This document shows, in pieces, positions 43,988 through 52,760 of a DNA stretch of 64,000 nucleotides (its first letter is position 1; each line of letters begins with the position of its first letter). The translations under genes and the position numbers were made by a program. The stretch spans positions 2,646,684 through 2,710,683 of the forward strand of contig NZ_BLLN01000005.1 of assembly GCF_011170125.1 (NCBI RefSeq), in the 5' to 3' direction. The stretch comes from Streptomyces diastaticus subsp. diastaticus. GTDB taxonomy: Bacteria; Actinomycetota; Actinomycetes; Streptomycetales; Streptomycetaceae. The notes under the pieces are model-generated. The model ran no database searches. It saw only the letters and a list, made by a program, of their open reading frames with translations, and had not been told where the DNA came from.

Positions 43988-46249
43988 TCAGACGGAGACC
44001 GCCTCGCGCTCCTCCTTGCCCTCGCCGCCCTCGGCGACGGACTCGTCGAGCTTCTTGCGGAGCTTGTCGCCCTCCACGTCGAAGTCGGGCAGGGCCCGGT
44101 CCAGCCAGCGCGGGAGCCACCAGGCGTGCCGGCCGAGCAGGGCGAGGACGGCCGGGACGATCGCCATCCGCACCACGAAGGCGTCGAAGAAGACGGCGAT
44201 GGCGAGGCCGAAGCCGATCATCTTGATCATCTGCTCGGTGGAGCCGATGAAGCCGGCGAAGACCGCGATCATGATGACCGCCGCCGCCGTGACGACGCGG
44301 GCGCCGTGGCGGAAGCCGGTGGTGATGGCCTGCGAGGGCGACTCGCCGTGGACGTACGCCTCGCGCATACGGGTGACGAGGAAGACCTCGTAGTCCATGG
44401 CGAGGCCGAAGACCACGCCGACCATCAGGATCGGCATGACGCTCATGATCGGGCCGGGCTGCTCGACACCGAAGAGCCCGCCGAGCCAGCCCCACTGGAA
44501 GACGGCGACGACGGCGCCCAGCGCGGCCACCACCGAGAGCAGGAAGCCGAGCGCGGCCTTGAGCGGCACCAGGATCGACCGGAAGACCACCATCAGCAGC
44601 AGGAAGGCGAGGCCGACGACGAGCGCCAGGTACGGCAGCAGCGCGTCGTTCATCTTCTGCGAGAAGTCGATGTTCATCGCGGTGGCGCCGGTGACGAAGA
44701 CCTCGGCCCCGTCCTCGGCCTTGATCTTGTCGCCCAGCTCGCGGATGTCGTGGACGAGCGCCTCGGTCTCGGCGGAGTTGGGCCGGTCCTTGGGAATGAC
44801 CTGGAACATCGCGGTGTCGCCGGCCTGGTTCGGCATCGGCGGTGTCACGGCGACGACGTGGTCGTTCTTCTGGATCTCCCCGGTGATCCGCTTCAGCACG
44901 GCGTCCTGGTCGTCGCTGCCCTTGAGGTCGACGGCGCCGACCAGCGGGCCGTTGAAACCGGGCCCGAACCCGTCGGAGAGCAGGTCGTACGCCTTGCGAG
45001 GCGAGCTGGACGTGGGCTGGGCGCCGTCGTCGGGGAGTCCCATCTCCAGCGAGGAGGCGGGGATCGCGATGACGCCGAGGCCGATCACACCGGCGAGCAG
45101 CACCATGACCGGGCGGCGCTGGACGAAGCGGGCCCACCGGGTGCCGCCGTTGTCGCGCGGCGTGTCGCCGACGAGGACCTCGCCGGTGGCGGCGGCCTGC
45201 TCGGCGGCGGCCTTGCGGGCCTTGCGGTCCTTCCGGGAGACGATCCGCTCGCCCGCGAAGCCGAGGAAGGCCGGGATGAGGGTGATGGCGACGAGGACGG
45301 CCAGCACGACGGTGCCCGCCGCGGCCACACCCATCTTGGTGAGGATCGGGATGTTGACGACGGCCAGGCCCGCCAGGGCGATGACCACGGTCAGCCCGGC
45401 GAAGACCACGGCGGAGCCGGCGGTGCCCACGGCCCGGCCCGCGGCCTCCTCGCGCTCGCGGCCCTCGGCCAGTTCGGCGCGGTAGCGGGAGACGATGAAG
45501 AGGGCGTAGTCGATGCCGACGGCGAGGCCGATCATCATGGCGAGGGTCGCGGTGGTGGAGCCGAGGTCCATCACGGAGGCGAGCGCGGTGATGGTGGAGA
45601 CGCCGATGCCGACGCCGATCAGCGCGGTGATCAGCGGCAGTCCGGCGGCGACCAGCGAGCCGAAGGTGACGACCAGGACGATGCCCGCGACGACCACGCC
45701 GATGACCTCGGTGATGCCGGTCTCCGGCATCACCATCAGCGCGTCACCGCCGATCTCCACGGTCATGCCCCGCTCGCGGGCGTCGTCCCCGGCGCTCTCC
45801 AGGGAGTCGCGGGTCTCCTCGGTCAGTTCGAAGGAGCTGACGTCGTACTGGACAGTGGTGTAGGCGGTGGTGCCGTCCCGGCTGACCGCCGGGGCCTCCT
45901 TGCTGAAGGGGTCGGAGATGGACGCGATCTGGTCCGAACCGCCCTTCAGCTCCTTGACGATGCCGGAGACCTCGGCCGCGTTCTCCGGGGCGGTGATCTT
46001 CTCCCCGTCGGGGGCTTTGAAGACGACGCGGGCCGAGGCCCCGTCGGCGGTCTGCTCCGGGTAGCGCTCCTCCAGCAGGTCGAAGGCGCGCTGCGCCTCC
46101 GTGCCGGGTATGGAGAAGGAGTTGGAGGTCGCGGTGGACGCGGTGGCGGCGCCGAATCCGGCGAGCGCCAGCAGCGCCACCCACACCAGGGCGACGAAGC
46201 GGCGGCGCCGGAAGGCGAACCGTCCGATCGAATACAGGAAAGTGGCCAC
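43988..46249 (-). CDS. MMPL-family RND transporter
   Basis: 753 residues, the usual size for actinobacterial MMPL proteins. Two similar halves each have one membrane helix, a large extracytoplasmic loop and five helices. The first half includes VGIDYALFIVSRYRAEL and the second GLAMDYEVFLVTRMREAYVHG, the paired GxDYxxF proton-relay motifs. It probably exports lipids or drugs. It follows its TetR gene (46435) on the same strand with 185 bases between and is likely regulated by it. GTG start at 46249. A possible hairpin GCCGCGCCC/GGGCGCGGC at 46350-46369 lies in the gap. Confidence 0.94.
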   Translation of the reverse strand: MATFLYSIGRFAFRRRRFVALVWVALLALAGFGAATASTATSNSFSIPGTEAQRAFDLLEERYPEQTADGASARVVFKAPDGEKITAPENAAEVSGIVKELKGGSDQIASISDPFSKEAPAVSRDGTTAYTTVQYDVSSFELTEETRDSLESAGDDARERGMTVEIGGDALMVMPETGITEVIGVVVAGIVLVVTFGSLVAAGLPLITALIGVGIGVSTITALASVMDLGSTTATLAMMIGLAVGIDYALFIVSRYRAELAEGREREEAAGRAVGTAGSAVVFAGLTVVIALAGLAVVNIPILTKMGVAAAGTVVLAVLVAITLIPAFLGFAGERIVSRKDRKARKAAAEQAAATGEVLVGDTPRDNGGTRWARFVQRRPVMVLLAGVIGLGVIAIPASSLEMGLPDDGAQPTSSSPRKAYDLLSDGFGPGFNGPLVGAVDLKGSDDQDAVLKRITGEIQKNDHVVAVTPPMPNQAGDTAMFQVIPKDRPNSAETEALVHDIRELGDKIKAEDGAEVFVTGATAMNIDFSQKMNDALLPYLALVVGLAFLLLMVVFRSILVPLKAALGFLLSVVAALGAVVAVFQWGWLGGLFGVEQPGPIMSVMPILMVGVVFGLAMDYEVFLVTRMREAYVHGESPSQAITTGFRHGARVVTAAAVIMIAVFAGFIGSTEQMIKMIGFGLAIAVFFDAFVVRMAIVPAVLALLGRHAWWLPRWLDRALPDFDVEGDKLRKKLDESVAEGGEGKEEREAVSV

Positions 46250-46434
46250 GGAGGGCGTACTCCCGTTCAGGTCGTAGGGGTCGGGACACAGGTGCTCAGC
46301 CCGACGACGAGAGCGGCGTGTCGGTCAGGTACGGGCGGGCGGGTGCCTGCCGCGCCCGGGGGCGCGGCGTGTTCGTACACGGCTGCGCTGTGCTGTTGGT
46401 GCGGCGCCCGGCCCCGGCGGGGCGGGCGGCGCGG

Positions 46435-47007
46435 TCAGACTCCGAGAGCGGGGAAGACCACGGAGTGCACGTAGTGGCGGAGGAAGGCCCGGTCCACCGG
46501 CCGGTTCTCGATGAGCAGCCGCGCGGCGAGCGCGCCGATCATCATGTGCGGTACGTAACCGAGCGCCGGGTTGTCGGCCGCGACCTCGCCGCGCGCGACG
46601 GCCCGGCGCAGCAGCGTGTCGACGCCGTCGGTCTCCGGGTTGATCAGCTGGCTGATCAGCGCGTCGTGGAGTTCGTCGCTGCCCGAGGCGGCCTGCATCA
46701 GGCCCCGCATCAGCGCGGTGTCCTGCTCCAGGCGGTCGTCGTCGGTCATCTCCAGGACGGCTTCGAGGTCGCCGCGGAGAGAGCCGGTGTCGACCTCGTC
46801 GAGGAAGACGGGTTTCTCGCATCTGAGCGCCCGCACGACCAGTTCGGCCTTGCTCCCCCACTGGCGGTAGAGGGTGGCCTTGCTGATGCGGGCGCGGGCG
46901 GCGACGGCGTCCATGGTCAGGGCGTCGTACCCCACGTCACGGAGCAGGCCGAGGACGGCGGTGTAGAGCTCGCCCTCCCGCTCGGGTGTGAAGCGTGTGC
47001 CTGCCAT
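46435..47007 (-). CDS. TetR-family repressor, probably of the MMPL gene
   Basis: 190 residues. The N-terminal DNA-binding domain is at about residues 10-55 (AVLGLLRDVGYDALTMDAVA, then ARARISKATLYRQWGSKAEL), and the C-terminus is of the TetR_C_33-like ligand-binding kind. It lies directly upstream of the MMPL transporter. A palindrome 72 bases upstream of its start (47079-47093) is a good candidate operator for autoregulation and for the operon. Confidence 0.92.
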   Translation of the reverse strand: MAGTRFTPEREGELYTAVLGLLRDVGYDALTMDAVAARARISKATLYRQWGSKAELVVRALRCEKPVFLDEVDTGSLRGDLEAVLEMTDDDRLEQDTALMRGLMQAASGSDELHDALISQLINPETDGVDTLLRRAVARGEVAADNPALGYVPHMMIGALAARLLIENRPVDRAFLRHYVHSVVFPALGV

Positions 47008-47078
47008 GCCGGTCTCTCCTCGCCGTCCGCCGGGGCCCTCCGGGCGCGGGCGCGCGCCGGCGACGCCCCCGCTCGTGA

Positions 47079-47093
47079 ACGAAACGGTTTCGT
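47079..47093. promoter_or_regulatory. Predicted TetR operator
   Basis: ACGAAAC-G-GTTTCGT, a perfect 7-bp inverted repeat with a 1-base spacer, in the 218-base region (47008-47225) between the TetR gene (-) and the tricorn gene (+). The GAAAC/GTTTC half-site is common for TetR regulators of actinobacterial MMPL exporters. Confidence 0.75.
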
Positions 47094-47225
47094 ACAGCTC
47101 GTACGACGGTACCGGGTCGGAGAAGCCCGCGGCGCCCCCCTCCGTGTGCCCTCGGCCACACCGTCCGACCCGCGCCGACGGCCGGAGCCCGAGTTGCCGC
47201 CCCGGCGCGGCGGGAAAAGCATGGA

Positions 47226-50200
47226 GTGGTGAGTGCCGATGCCGCGTACCTGCGCTACCCCGACCTGCACGAGAACCGCCTGTGCTTCGTCGCCGAGGAC
47301 GACCTGTGGCTGGCCGACCTGCCCGCGCCCGGTCAGTCGGCGCCGGGCCGCGCGTGGCGGATGACCGCCGACCGCACCCGGCTGGGCCTGCCCCGCTTCT
47401 CGCCGGACGGCAGCCAGGTCGCCTACACGTCCTGGCGCAGCCTCGACCCGGAGATCCACCTGGCCCCGGCAGGCGGCGGCCCGGTCCGCCGCCTCACCTA
47501 CTGGGGGAACCAGGACACCCGGGTCCGCGGCTGGTACCCGCCGGGCCACGAGTCGGTCGGCGAGATCATCGCCGTCTCCTCGCACGGCCAGCCCTTCTCC
47601 TACGTCACCTGGGCGTACAGCCTGCTCACCGACGGCTCACCGGGCAGCAGACTCCCCTGGGGCCCGGTCACCGACCTGACCGTCGGCCTGGTCGACGGCC
47701 AGTACCGCACCCTGCTGCTGACCGCGACGCCGCCGCACGAGCCGGCGTACTGGAAGCGGTACCGGGGCGGGGCCCAGGGGCGGCTGTGGCTGCACGGGGA
47801 GCGGCTGCTGGCCGACCTGGACGGGCATGTGGAGTCGCCGATGATCGTGGACGGCCGCATCGCCTTCCTCTCCGACCACGAGGGCATCGGCAACCTCTAC
47901 TCGTGCGCCCCCGACGGCGGCGACCTGCGCCGCCACACCGACCACGACGCCTTCTACGCCCGCCACGCCTCCAGCGACGGGCACCGCGTCGTCTACCAGT
48001 GCGCGGGCGACCTGTGGATCGTCGACGACCTCGCCCCGGACTCCGTCCCGCGCCGGCTGGACGTACGCCTGGGCGGCCCGCGCACCGGCCGGCGGCCCTA
48101 CCAGGTCCCGGCCGCCCAGAACGTCCGCGGCATCTCGGTGGACGACACCGGCCGGGCCAGCGCCGTCAACGTCCGTGGCAGCCTGTACTGGCTGACCCAC
48201 CGCGACGGCCCGGCCCGCACCATCGCCGACGCCCCCGGCGTGCGGACCCGGCTGCCGGAGATGCTCGGCTCGGGCGGCACTGTCGCCTACGTCACGGACG
48301 CGGGCGGCGGCGACGCGGTGGAGATCGCCTACCTGCCGCGCGCCACCGGCGGCCGCCCCAAACGGCGGCTGGCGGGCGGCCGGCTGGGCCACGTCCTGGA
48401 GCTGGTCGCGGACCCGGCGGGCGAGCGCATCGCACTGGCCTCCAACGACGGGCGGCTGTTGCTCCTGGACGCCACCGACCCGGTCGGCGACACCGTGCTC
48501 GCCCCGGCGCCCGAGGGCGAGCGCGCCCCGGACGCCGAGGTGGTCATCGAGAGCGAGGCGCCACTGACCGAGCTGGTCCGCTCGGCCAACGGGCCCGTCC
48601 GCGACCTGGCCTTCTCCCCCGACGGCCACTGGCTGACCTGGTCGCACCCGGGCATCGGCCGTTCGCTGCGGCAGATCAGGATGGCCCGGGTCACCGAGGC
48701 CGAGCCGCAGATCGTGGACGTCACCGACGGCCGCTTCGAGGACGAGAGCCCGGTCTTCACCCGCGACGGCCGCTACCTGGCCTTCCTCTCCTGGCGCGGC
48801 TTCGACCCGGTCTACGACGTGCACACCGGCGACCTCTCCTTCCCGCTCGGCTCGCGCCCCTACCTCGTCCCGCTCTCCTCCGCGACGCCCTCGCCGTTCG
48901 CCCTGCTCCCCGACGGCCGCCCGGCGGCGGGCGGCCTGGACCCCTCGGACGCCAACCCGGGGGACGGCGCGGCCATGGTCGAGGTGGAGGGACTGGCCAG
49001 CCGGGTCACGCCCTTCCCGGTGGCCGCCTCCAAGTACTCCTCGCTCTGCCCGGTCGCGGGTGGCGGGGTGGTGTGGCTGCGGTGGCCGATCTCGGGCGCC
49101 CTCGGCGAGACCTTCGCCAACCCGGCCGACACCTCCGGGCGGCCCACCCTGGAGCACTTCGACATCGTGCGCGGCCGTCGCACCGAACTCGTCCGCCACC
49201 TCGACTCGTTCGCCCCCAGCGGCGACGGCACCCGGCTGGTCGTGCTGGACGAGGGCGACCTGCGCGCGATGCCCGCCACCGAGCAGGGCGACGACGACAC
49301 CTCGGTCTGGCTGGACCTGCGCCGCATCCTGCACGAGGTCGACCCGCCCGCCGAGTGGCGCCAGGCGTACGCCGAGGCCGGGCGGCTGACCCGGGACTAC
49401 TTCTGGGACCCCGACATGTGCGGCGTCGACTGGCCCGGTGTCCTCGGCCAGTACCGGCCGCTGGTGGAGCGGGTGGCGACCCCGGACGAGTTCGCCGACC
49501 TGCTCCGCGAGGTCCTCGGCGAGCTGGGCACCTCGCACGCCTACGTCTCCCCGGCCCGCCGCAACGAGGGCCCTCCGCACTACCAGCGCGCCCAGGGCCT
49601 GCTCGGCGCCGATCTGGTCCGGGCCGGCGACCAGTGGCTGGTCCGGCGCATCCTGCCCGGCGACTCCTCGGACACCAAGGCCCGTTCACCGCTGGCCGGC
49701 ACCGGCATCCGCGAGGGGGCCGCCCTCACTCACGTCGACGGGCGGCCGGTCGACCCGGTGACGGGGCCGTACCCGCTGCTGGCCGGGGCGGGCGGCACCA
49801 CCGTCGAGCTGACCTTCCGGGCGGCCGAGGGCGGCCGCTCGCGCCGGGTCGCGGTGGTGCCGCTGGTCGACGAGCGGCCGCTGCGCTACCAGGACTGGGT
49901 CGCCCGGCGCCGGATGGTCGTCCGCGAGCTGTCCGGCGGGCGCTGCGGGTACCTGCACATCCCGGACCTGGGCGGCTCGGGCTGGGCCCAGTTCAACCGG
50001 GACGTGCGCATGGAGGTCTCCCGCCCCTCGCTCATCGTGGACGTGCGCGGCAACGCCGGCGGGCACATCAGCGAGCTGGTCATCGAGAAGCTGACCCGCA
50101 CCATCCTCGGCTGGGACCTCACCCGGGACGCGCAGCCCGTCTCGTACACCTCGAACGCCCCGCGCGGCCCGATCGTCGCGGTGGCCGACGAGGCGACCTC

Positions 50201-50576
50201 CTCCGACGGCGACATGATCACCGCCGCCATCAAGCTGCTGGGGCTCGGCCCGGTGGTCGGCTCGCGCACCTGGGGCGGCGTCGTCGGTATCACCGGGCGG
50301 CACCGGCTGGGCGACGGCACGCTCATCACGGTGCCGATGAACGCGGCGTGGTTCGAGGCGTACGGCTGGAGCGTGGAGAACCACGGCGTCGAGCCCGACC
50401 TGGAGGCGGTGCGCACGCCGCTGGACTGGGCCGAGGGCCACCACGCGGTGCTGGACGACGCGGTCCGCCTCGCTCTGGAACTGCTGGAGCGGGAGCCGGC
50501 GAAGAGCCCGCCGGACCACTCGGGCGTGCCCGATCTGGCGCGGCCGCCGCTGCCGCCGAGGCCGCAGGAGGAATGA
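47226..50576 (+). CDS. tri: Tricorn-type protease
   Basis: 1116 residues. An N-terminal six-bladed and a seven-bladed propeller region (about residues 1-670) with repeats such as LPRFSPDGSQVAYTS and DLAFSPDGHWLTW, then a helical region, a PDZ domain (about 790-870) and an S41-type catalytic domain. The tricorn tetrad is visible: Ser770-His771 in GTSHAYV, nucleophile Ser993-Asp994 in TSSDGDM, and Glu1051 in VENHG. It degrades peptides released by the proteasome. Starts at GTG 47226 or 47229 are equally possible. Confidence 0.94.
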   Translation: MVSADAAYLRYPDLHENRLCFVAEDDLWLADLPAPGQSAPGRAWRMTADRTRLGLPRFSPDGSQVAYTSWRSLDPEIHLAPAGGGPVRRLTYWGNQDTRVRGWYPPGHESVGEIIAVSSHGQPFSYVTWAYSLLTDGSPGSRLPWGPVTDLTVGLVDGQYRTLLLTATPPHEPAYWKRYRGGAQGRLWLHGERLLADLDGHVESPMIVDGRIAFLSDHEGIGNLYSCAPDGGDLRRHTDHDAFYARHASSDGHRVVYQCAGDLWIVDDLAPDSVPRRLDVRLGGPRTGRRPYQVPAAQNVRGISVDDTGRASAVNVRGSLYWLTHRDGPARTIADAPGVRTRLPEMLGSGGTVAYVTDAGGGDAVEIAYLPRATGGRPKRRLAGGRLGHVLELVADPAGERIALASNDGRLLLLDATDPVGDTVLAPAPEGERAPDAEVVIESEAPLTELVRSANGPVRDLAFSPDGHWLTWSHPGIGRSLRQIRMARVTEAEPQIVDVTDGRFEDESPVFTRDGRYLAFLSWRGFDPVYDVHTGDLSFPLGSRPYLVPLSSATPSPFALLPDGRPAAGGLDPSDANPGDGAAMVEVEGLASRVTPFPVAASKYSSLCPVAGGGVVWLRWPISGALGETFANPADTSGRPTLEHFDIVRGRRTELVRHLDSFAPSGDGTRLVVLDEGDLRAMPATEQGDDDTSVWLDLRRILHEVDPPAEWRQAYAEAGRLTRDYFWDPDMCGVDWPGVLGQYRPLVERVATPDEFADLLREVLGELGTSHAYVSPARRNEGPPHYQRAQGLLGADLVRAGDQWLVRRILPGDSSDTKARSPLAGTGIREGAALTHVDGRPVDPVTGPYPLLAGAGGTTVELTFRAAEGGRSRRVAVVPLVDERPLRYQDWVARRRMVVRELSGGRCGYLHIPDLGGSGWAQFNRDVRMEVSRPSLIVDVRGNAGGHISELVIEKLTRTILGWDLTRDAQPVSYTSNAPRGPIVAVADEATSSDGDMITAAIKLLGLGPVVGSRTWGGVVGITGRHRLGDGTLITVPMNAAWFEAYGWSVENHGVEPDLEAVRTPLDWAEGHHAVLDDAVRLALELLEREPAKSPPDHSGVPDLARPPLPPRPQEE

Positions 50577-50672
50577 GCCCCGCCGGCCCGGCGCAGGATG
50601 CGCGCGACGGGCGGGCGTGCGACGCTGGAAGTTGTCCAGCCATGCCCCAGATTGCCCAGGGGAGGACTCGCC

Positions 50673-50876
50673 ATGGGCCTCATGGACCAGTTCAGGAACA
50701 AGGCCGAACGCCTCGCCGACCAGGCGAAGGAGAAGATGGCCGCCTCGAAGGACACCGCGTCGCAGGAGTCCGGCTCGCACGACAAGCACGGCTCCGGCCG
50801 CTCGCACGGCAGGCACGGGCGCTCCCACGAGGGCCACGAAGGCCACCCGAGGCGCGGCCACCACCACGACCAGTGA
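50673..50876 (+). CDS. 67-residue protein with histidine-rich tail
   Basis: The ATG at 50673 has GGGGAGG upstream. The first half is an amphipathic charged helix (MDQFRNKAERLADQAKEKM) similar to the short Streptomyces antitoxin-like/CsbD-like proteins that begin MGLMDQF. The second half is packed with His, Gly, Ser and Arg (SHGRHGRSHEGHEGH), which could bind metals. About 96 bases separate it from the tricorn gene. The function is unknown; metal storage or stress response is a guess. Confidence 0.72.
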   Translation: MGLMDQFRNKAERLADQAKEKMAASKDTASQESGSHDKHGSGRSHGRHGRSHEGHEGHPRRGHHHDQ

Positions 50877-50892
50877 CATCGCCCACCGGCAC

Positions 50893-50933
50893 CCGCCGGG
50901 CCCGGTCCGTCTCGCACGGCCCGGGCCCGGCGG
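50893..50933. terminator. Bidirectional terminator
   Basis: A perfect 13-bp stem, CCGCCGGGCCCGG with CCGGGCCCGGCGG, between the small His-rich gene (+) and the SDR gene (-). Confidence 0.85.
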
Positions 50934-50949
50934 TCTCGGGGGAGGACGC

Positions 50950-51825
50950 TCAGCCCGCCCGGTGCTTCTCGTCGGCGGCGCCGCCCGAGCCGACCAGACC
51001 GGTCGGGACCTGGTTCAGCCGGGGCGCGAACCGCTTGATCTCCCGCTTGCCCACGGTGGCGATGATCCCCGGGAGGTGGCCGCGGACCGACTGCATCCCG
51101 CGCAGCCACGGTTGCGCGTACACCCTGGCGGACCGGCGCTCGATGCCCGCGACGATCCGGTCGACGGCCGGCTGCAGCGGGTACGTCTTGTTGGCCGGCC
51201 AGGGCAGCCGCTGCCGCAGTTCGCGCATCACCTCGTCCTGGTCGGCGCCGCGCACCATGTCGGTGTCGGTCCAGCTCAGGTAGCCGACCCCGACCTTCAC
51301 CCCGTGGTGGGCCACCTCGGCCCGCAGACAGTTGGCGTACGCCTCGACGCCCGACTTGGAGGCGCAGTACGCCGACATCATCGGGGCCGGGGTGATGGCG
51401 GCGAGCGAGGCGATCTGGAGGAGGTAGCCGCGGCTCTCCCGCAGCACCGGCAGGAAGGCCCGCGCGGTGACGGCCGAGCCGACGAGGTTGACCTCGATCA
51501 CCCGCCGCCAGGCCACCGGGTCGGACTCCTCGAACGGGCCGCCGGCCGCGACACCGGCGTTGGCGACCACGATGTCGATCTTCCCGAACCGGGCCTTGAC
51601 CTCCCGCGCGACCCCCGCGAGCGCCTCGTGGTCGGTGACGTCGGCGTACCACCAGTCGGCGTCGGAGGGCAGCCGTCCGGCCACCGCCTTCAGCTCGTCC
51701 GGTTCCAGGCCGACCAGCGCCACCTTCGCGCCGCGCTCCGACAGCTTGCGGGCCAGCAGCTCGCCGACCCCGCGCGCGGCGCCGGTGACGACCGCGACCT
51801 GTCCCTCCAGGCTGACCTTGCTCAT
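50950..51825 (-). CDS. Short-chain dehydrogenase/reductase
   Basis: 291 residues. The classical SDR cofactor motif TGAARGVG (about residues 15-22), NAG in VVANAGVA, the catalytic Ser in IASLAA and YCASK for the Tyr/Lys pair. The C-terminal extension is basic, as in mycobacterial SDRs encoded with monooxygenases. Third gene of the BVMO-hydrolase-SDR operon; its ATG overlaps the hydrolase stop (ATGA). The substrate is unknown; an alcohol or ketone produced by the neighbouring enzymes is likely. Confidence 0.92.
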   Translation of the reverse strand: MSKVSLEGQVAVVTGAARGVGELLARKLSERGAKVALVGLEPDELKAVAGRLPSDADWWYADVTDHEALAGVAREVKARFGKIDIVVANAGVAAGGPFEESDPVAWRRVIEVNLVGSAVTARAFLPVLRESRGYLLQIASLAAITPAPMMSAYCASKSGVEAYANCLRAEVAHHGVKVGVGYLSWTDTDMVRGADQDEVMRELRQRLPWPANKTYPLQPAVDRIVAGIERRSARVYAQPWLRGMQSVRGHLPGIIATVGKREIKRFAPRLNQVPTGLVGSGGAADEKHRAG

Positions 51826-52760
51826 GCCCCCTCCTTCACCTGTGCGTCCCCGGCCCGCGGACGCGGGTCACCGGTCGTGATGTACGTGGCTGCCAGCTCG
51901 CGGATGCGGGCGGTGACGGCCTCGGGCGCCTCGATCGGCGTCATGTGGCCCTGGCCGGTGAGCTCGGTCAGCCCGAGTCCGGCGGGCAGCGCCGCGGCGA
52001 GGGCGCGGGCGTGCGCCGGCGGAGTGAGCCGGTCGGCGGTGCCGACCAGTACGGCGGTCGGCGCGGTCAGCGCCCGCACGCCCGCCCACAGGTCCAGCTC
52101 CTCCAGCACCTTCGACCAGCCGATCCGGGCGCGGCGCGGGCAGGCGTGCACGATGCGGGCGCAGGCGTCCACCCGGTCCGGCGCCGAACCGGGGCCCATG
52201 GTCCCGTACTTGAGGACCTTCCGGGAGAGCGGCGTGACCGGACCGAGGGGGGCGCGGGCGCCCAGCACCCTGGCGGTCAGCCAGGTCCTGGCCCTCCCCG
52301 GCTTCAGCGGCAGCACGGTGGCCTCGGCGACCAGGTCGGCGGGGCCGGTGGAGCAGAGCAGCACGGCGGCGGCACGCTCGCGGAAGCCGGGGCGCCCGGC
52401 GGCGGCCATCAGCGTCATGCCGCCCATCGAGTGCCCGGCGAAGACCGCCTGTTCGCCGGGGGCGAGAGTGGCGGCGGCGACCGCTTCGAGGTCGTCGGCG
52501 AGCGCCCGGGTCGAGTAGGCGGCGTAGGTGGCCGGGACCGGGCTGGCCCCGTGGCCGCGCTGGTCGTAGGCGATGACGCGGTGGTCGCGGGCGAGTCCGG
52601 CGATCTGCGCGGCCCAGAAGCGGGTGGAGCAGGTCCAGCCGTGGGCCAGGACGATCGCGGGCGCGCCCTCGGGGCCGTGCACCTCGACGTGCAGGCGCGA
52701 GCCGTCGGCGGAGACGACGGTCAGCTCCCGGCGGGGGGCCGCGGCGAGGCGGGGACTCAT
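51822..52760 (-). CDS. Alpha/beta hydrolase
   Basis: 312 residues of the alpha/beta-hydrolase fold: oxyanion region AHGWTCSTRFW, nucleophile elbow GHSMGGM (about residue 108), Asp in GTADRLTP and His in TGQGHMTP. It overlaps the BVMO gene upstream and the SDR gene downstream by four bases each, so the three form one translation unit. It may hydrolyse the ester made by the Baeyer-Villiger enzyme, an inference from the gene order. Confidence 0.9.
   Translation of the reverse strand: MSPRLAAAPRRELTVVSADGSRLHVEVHGPEGAPAIVLAHGWTCSTRFWAAQIAGLARDHRVIAYDQRGHGASPVPATYAAYSTRALADDLEAVAAATLAPGEQAVFAGHSMGGMTLMAAAGRPGFRERAAAVLLCSTGPADLVAEATVLPLKPGRARTWLTARVLGARAPLGPVTPLSRKVLKYGTMGPGSAPDRVDACARIVHACPRRARIGWSKVLEELDLWAGVRALTAPTAVLVGTADRLTPPAHARALAAALPAGLGLTELTGQGHMTPIEAPEAVTARIRELAATYITTGDPRPRAGDAQVKEGA

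Noticed and set aside
43952..46474. An 840-codon plus-strand open frame opposite the MMPL gene.
   Set aside because: It is Gly/Asp/His-rich antisense of a clear MMPL transporter with paired proton-relay motifs.
46988..51283. A 1431-codon plus-strand frame overlapping the tricorn gene.
   Set aside because: It is an Arg/Pro/Gly-rich out-of-frame reading of the tricorn gene, which is the frame with catalytic residues.
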